Part shown: piece after piece, positions 33,840-36,855 of the stretch
Layout: each line of letters begins with the position of its first letter
Position numbering within the stretch: position 1 is the stretch's first letter
NCBI GenBank assembly: GCA_030637895.1
Contig: DAOWFP010000074.1
Span: 1-36,855 of the forward strand
DNA length: 36,855 nucleotides
Direction: 5' to 3'
DNA from: Bacteroidota bacterium
GTDB taxonomy: Bacteria > Bacteroidota > Bacteroidia > Bacteroidales > GCA-2748055
Program-made: the position numbers and the translations under genes
Notes under the pieces: generated by a model
The model's database searches: none
Told to the model about the DNA's origin: nothing
Seen by the model: the letters and a program-made list of their open reading frames with translations, nothing else

Positions 33840-36047
33840 ATGGATATCATTAAAAAATATTCCCCAGCCCTGCAGAAGGAGATTCTTGTTCACTTCAAGG
33901 AACTCATGCGCATTTGCGTCGATGAGTACGATAAACGATCCCTGGCTCTGGTGAAGAAGTCTTTTGGATTCCTTATGGAGCATACGGAGGAGGCACAGGA
34001 GTTTAATGGCATTCATCTGGTGAAATTTTCGGCAGGATTAGCGCAGATGGCGGTGAAGGAACTTGGCATGGATGCCATCGGAGTCTCTGCCGCACTCTTA
34101 TTACACTGCGCAGAGCTAAATCAAATTCCGATTAAAGATATTGAATCGGATGTGGGGGAGCGAACCGCCACTGCTATTGAGGAGTTCTTAAAGATCAGTA
34201 AGCTGGATACCACCATTAATCAGGGACAGGCAGAGAACATGAGGAACCTGATTCTGACACTGGCAACCGACTTTCGTGTGATCCTGGTGAAAATAGCAGA
34301 GAGGCTCTACCTGATGAGACAAATGGAGCTCCACAATGAACAAGAGCGAATCGAGCTCTCTTGCGAATCGAGATTTATCTATTCTCCACTGGCCCACAGG
34401 CTTGGATTATACAATGTAATGTCAGAAATGGAGGATATCTCCATGAGTGTTCTGGAAGAGGAGGAGTATAAGTCCATTGCAGAAAAGCTTAAGGCTTCCA
34501 CCCAACGAAGAAACCGGTTTATCAAGGAGTTTATTCAACCTCTTCAGGAGGACCTGGATAAGGAAAGGTTCCGGGCAGAAATCAAGGGAAGGCCCAAAGC
34601 GATCTCTTCTATCTGGAGGAAAATGAAGAAACAGAAGGTGGAGTTTGAAGAGGTCTATGACAAATTTGCCATCCGGATTATTATCGACACCCCTTTTAAA
34701 AAAGAGAAAGCTGACTGCTGGAAAGTATACAGCCTGATTACAGACCATTACCAACCCAATCCTGAACGCCTGCGTGACTGGATTTCAGCACCCAAGTCCA
34801 ATGGTTATGAATCTTTGCATACAACTGTAGTAGTTCCCGGAGGTGAGTGGGTAGAGGTGCAGATCAGAACTGCCCGTATGAATGAGATTGCAGAAAAGGG
34901 ACTGGCTGCACATTGGAAATATAAAGGGATCAAGGGACAGGCTGGTATTGATAAGTGGATCGAGCGGGTAAGGGAGACGCTTGAAAACTCTGAAATGGAC
35001 GCTTCAAACCTTATGGAGGACCTGAAACTGAGCCAGTTCAGCAAAGAGATATTTGTATTCACTCCCAATGGCGATCTGAAAAAGTTTCCTGAGAATGCTA
35101 CGGTGCTGGACTTTGCATTTGATATTCACACAGACGTTGGAGCCTCCTGTGCAGGAGCACGGGTCAACAATAAAAATGTCCCCATCCGTTACCGCCTGCA
35201 GAACGGCGATAAAGTGGAGATTCTGCGATCTAAGATGCAGAAACCCAAAATGGACTGGCTTAACGTGGTGGTCACTTCCAAAGCCAAGGGGAAAATCAAG
35301 CTGGCGCTGAAAGAGGCCAAGTTGAAGGAGGCTGAAAATGGCAAGGAGATCTTAAAAAGAAGGTTCAAGAACTGGAAGGTTGAATTTGACGACAGCAGTA
35401 TCCGTAAGGTGATCCAGCACTTTAAATACAGGGATGCCATCGACCTCTATTTCGATGTGGCCACCGAGAAGGTAGAATTACTCCAGATCAAAGAGTTGCT
35501 TACCAGCAGCGAGAAAGCGCTTGAAGTTAAACCTGAAAGGATTGAAGAGACTACGGTTGACAGACTTGTGAAAACTGCCTCCAGGCAGTCGGGCGATTTC
35601 CTGGTCATTGATGAGAAACTGGCCAACGTTGAATACAAGCTGTCCCCATGCTGCAATCCCATCCTGGGCGATGCCATTTTTGGATTTGTGACCATTAGCT
35701 CAGGTATCTCCATACACCGGACCAACTGTCCCAATGCCCAGCAAATGCTCTCCCGTTACGGCTACAGGGTTGTGAAAGCACGCTGGAGCAGCAATGATAA
35801 AGATGTTTTTTTCCCTGTTACCCTGCTAATAACCGGGATGGATGACCTGGGGATCGTTAGCAATATTTCGGATGTGATTTCCAAGGACCTGCAGGTCAAT
35901 ATGCGATCCATATCCATTGAATCCATTGACGGGATGTTCGAGGGTAGCATAACGCTTTTTGTTAAGGATACCCAGCATCTTGAAGCGCTTACCCGTAAAC
36001 TGAAGAAGGTAAAGGGGGTTTTGAATATCAAAAGGCTGGATACTTAG
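33840..36047 (+). CDS. relA: RelA/SpoT family (p)ppGpp synthetase with degenerate hydrolase
   Basis: This is a 735-residue long RelA/SpoT homologue. The N-terminal HD hydrolase region has lost its catalytic residues: LLHDVVEDT is replaced by LLHCAELNQ (H89, C90) and ADRLHNMR by AERLYLMR. The synthetase domain (about 235-365) is intact: KGRPKAISSIWRKM, FAIRIIIDT, PKSNGYESLHTTV, the catalytic Glu E339 in VEVQIRT, and AEKGLAAHWKYKG. The charge motif is RLRD (310-313), nearer the RXKD of bifunctional enzymes than the EXDD of RelA. TGS (about 402-462), a zinc-finger-like YKLSPCCNPILGD...HRTNC, and a C-terminal ACT domain follow. It is probably a synthetase-only enzyme. The convergent DnaE2-like gene overlaps its stop. 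Confidence 0.93.
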   Translation: MDIIKKYSPALQKEILVHFKELMRICVDEYDKRSLALVKKSFGFLMEHTEEAQEFNGIHLVKFSAGLAQMAVKELGMDAIGVSAALLLHCAELNQIPIKDIESDVGERTATAIEEFLKISKLDTTINQGQAENMRNLILTLATDFRVILVKIAERLYLMRQMELHNEQERIELSCESRFIYSPLAHRLGLYNVMSEMEDISMSVLEEEEYKSIAEKLKASTQRRNRFIKEFIQPLQEDLDKERFRAEIKGRPKAISSIWRKMKKQKVEFEEVYDKFAIRIIIDTPFKKEKADCWKVYSLITDHYQPNPERLRDWISAPKSNGYESLHTTVVVPGGEWVEVQIRTARMNEIAEKGLAAHWKYKGIKGQAGIDKWIERVRETLENSEMDASNLMEDLKLSQFSKEIFVFTPNGDLKKFPENATVLDFAFDIHTDVGASCAGARVNNKNVPIRYRLQNGDKVEILRSKMQKPKMDWLNVVVTSKAKGKIKLALKEAKLKEAENGKEILKRRFKNWKVEFDDSSIRKVIQHFKYRDAIDLYFDVATEKVELLQIKELLTSSEKALEVKPERIEETTVDRLVKTASRQSGDFLVIDEKLANVEYKLSPCCNPILGDAIFGFVTISSGISIHRTNCPNAQQMLSRYGYRVVKARWSSNDKDVFFPVTLLITGMDDLGIVSNISDVISKDLQVNMRSISIESIDGMFEGSITLFVKDTQHLEALTRKLKKVKGVLNIKRLDT

Positions 36048-36855
36048 TAGCGGGGATCGGGCCTGTAAGGGAGCCTGGCCATCTTCTCCACCGTCATCCC
36101 CGGAAATCCAAACTCTTCGGTAATTTTGCCATAAAGCAGGTAGATGCCATTTCCCCTATAGGGGTGACGCTTCAGTGAATCTGGAAAGTTGACCACATCA
36201 AAGAATTCGCCCTCCACATCCAGGAAGGTACCAAAATTCATCCACTGTTTTTGCTTGGTCCGCACATGTTTGACGGTAACAAGATTGCCAAGCATACGTA
36301 CTTTTTTACCCAGGTGCTCCATCATCTGTCGGGAGAGGATCTCCCCCCGGAAAGTGGTCTTTAGCAGCTCAAAAGTGGGAATGGTCACTGCAAAACCAAG
36401 GATCTCCAGCTCATCATAGCTGTTTTCAAGAGAGGTCTGTTCAAGTTCGGGCAGGATGAATTCCCGTTTCTGTACTGGAAACAGCTCCCTTATGGGATCC
36501 CTCTTTTTGCGGTTCCCCAGTATCAGGTGGGCATCCCATAAAAGCTCCTTCTTGCTCTTCCCGGTAAAGCGGAACGCAGAGATACGGATCAGGATAATCA
36601 GCTGATCAAGCCCAAGGGGCACGCGCTCGAGGAAATCCTCCAGGCTGCTGAATAGCCCGTTTTGTTCCCGCTCCCCCTTAATCATTCCCGCAACCTGCTG
36701 TTCCATATTCTGAATATGGATGAAGCCAATAAAAATATCTTTACCACTTATGGAAGTAAGATGATCACTCCGGTTCACGCAGGGAAGGTGGATGATGCCC
36801 CCCCAGCGGCGTGCTTCGTTAAAATAGACCCAGGTGCGGTAATATCCCCCGAAAT
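36044..36855 (-). CDS. DNA polymerase III alpha subunit, DnaE2-like (partial, C-terminal part)
   Basis: The reading frame is open to the window edge: beyond the GTG at 36778 it continues back through FGGYYRTWVYFNEARRWGG..HLPCVNRSDHLTS, which is the polymerase tail region, so the start lies outside. The visible 270 residues hold a helix-hairpin-helix-like segment (GLFSSLEDFLERVPLGLDQLIILIRISAF), the GKSKKELLWDAHLIL phrase resembling error-prone DnaE2/ImuC, and a C-terminal OB-fold (RMLGNLVTVKHVRTKQKQWMNFGTFLDVEGEFFDVVNFP). It ends KMARLPYRPDPRY. The DnaE2-like call is inferred from the tail; the catalytic palm is outside the window. The stop overlaps relA by 4 bases, convergently. Confidence 0.85.
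   Translation of the reverse strand, partial: FGGYYRTWVYFNEARRWGGIIHLPCVNRSDHLTSISGKDIFIGFIHIQNMEQQVAGMIKGEREQNGLFSSLEDFLERVPLGLDQLIILIRISAFRFTGKSKKELLWDAHLILGNRKKRDPIRELFPVQKREFILPELEQTSLENSYDELEILGFAVTIPTFELLKTTFRGEILSRQMMEHLGKKVRMLGNLVTVKHVRTKQKQWMNFGTFLDVEGEFFDVVNFPDSLKRHPYRGNGIYLLYGKITEEFGFPGMTVEKMARLPYRPDPRY

Overview
The window is a gene-dense, about 47% GC piece of a Bacteroidota chromosome, most likely from the Bacteroidales/Marinilabiliales group. The evidence is a complete moxR-batABCDE aerotolerance operon, Bacteroidota-type acyl-ACP thioesterase and DUF6588 proteins, Sec and lipoprotein signal peptides followed by beta-rich envelope proteins, weak Shine-Dalgarno sequences, and many intergenic copies of the Bacteroidota -7 promoter box TAnnTTTG. 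No tRNA, rRNA, insertion sequence, prophage, CRISPR array or integrase was seen. The only structural RNA is RNase P RNA. No stretch over 300 bp lacks a gene or RNA.

Layout. 1-2262: aroE, an acyl-ACP thioesterase and convergent truA. 2345-11108: one long plus-strand operon running moxR, a small secreted protein, DUF58, a BatD-like protein, batA, batB, batC, batD, batE. It encodes an AAA+ chaperone/von Willebrand A membrane complex with periplasmic TPR partners. 11143-14122: a minus-strand membrane GAF/PAS sensor with no output domain, followed by acylphosphatase, divergent from a receiver-only response regulator. 14133-16242: free-methionine-(R)-sulfoxide reductase and release factor 3, divergently transcribed. 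16265-21432: a four-gene, translationally coupled minus-strand cassette of two CotH-kinase-fold lipoproteins, a parallel beta-helix lipoprotein and a DUF2490 outer-membrane barrel. This is the least explained unit and the best candidate for an undescribed system. 21542-25387: secreted C69 dipeptidase, threonine aldolase, queA. 25443-25770: rnpB. 25776-28673: minus-strand rarA-kdsA-LolA-like group. 28722-31448: DUF6588 outer-membrane protein and a YfcC-type transporter, convergent. 31479-36047: TPR sensor histidine kinase and a RelA/SpoT protein whose hydrolase site is visibly destroyed. 36044-36855: the C-terminal part of a DnaE2-like DNA polymerase III alpha subunit, cut by the window edge.

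Several themes connect the genes. Stress physiology recurs (Bat operon, methionine sulfoxide repair, (p)ppGpp synthesis, RarA, DnaE2-like polymerase). Envelope biology recurs too (KdsA, LolA-like protein, DUF6588, CotH cassette). Regulation is compact: divergent promoters sit a few bases apart (queA/rnpB, fRMsr/prfC), and some -7 boxes decide translation starts (relA, rarA) or contain the previous gene's stop codon (kdsA).
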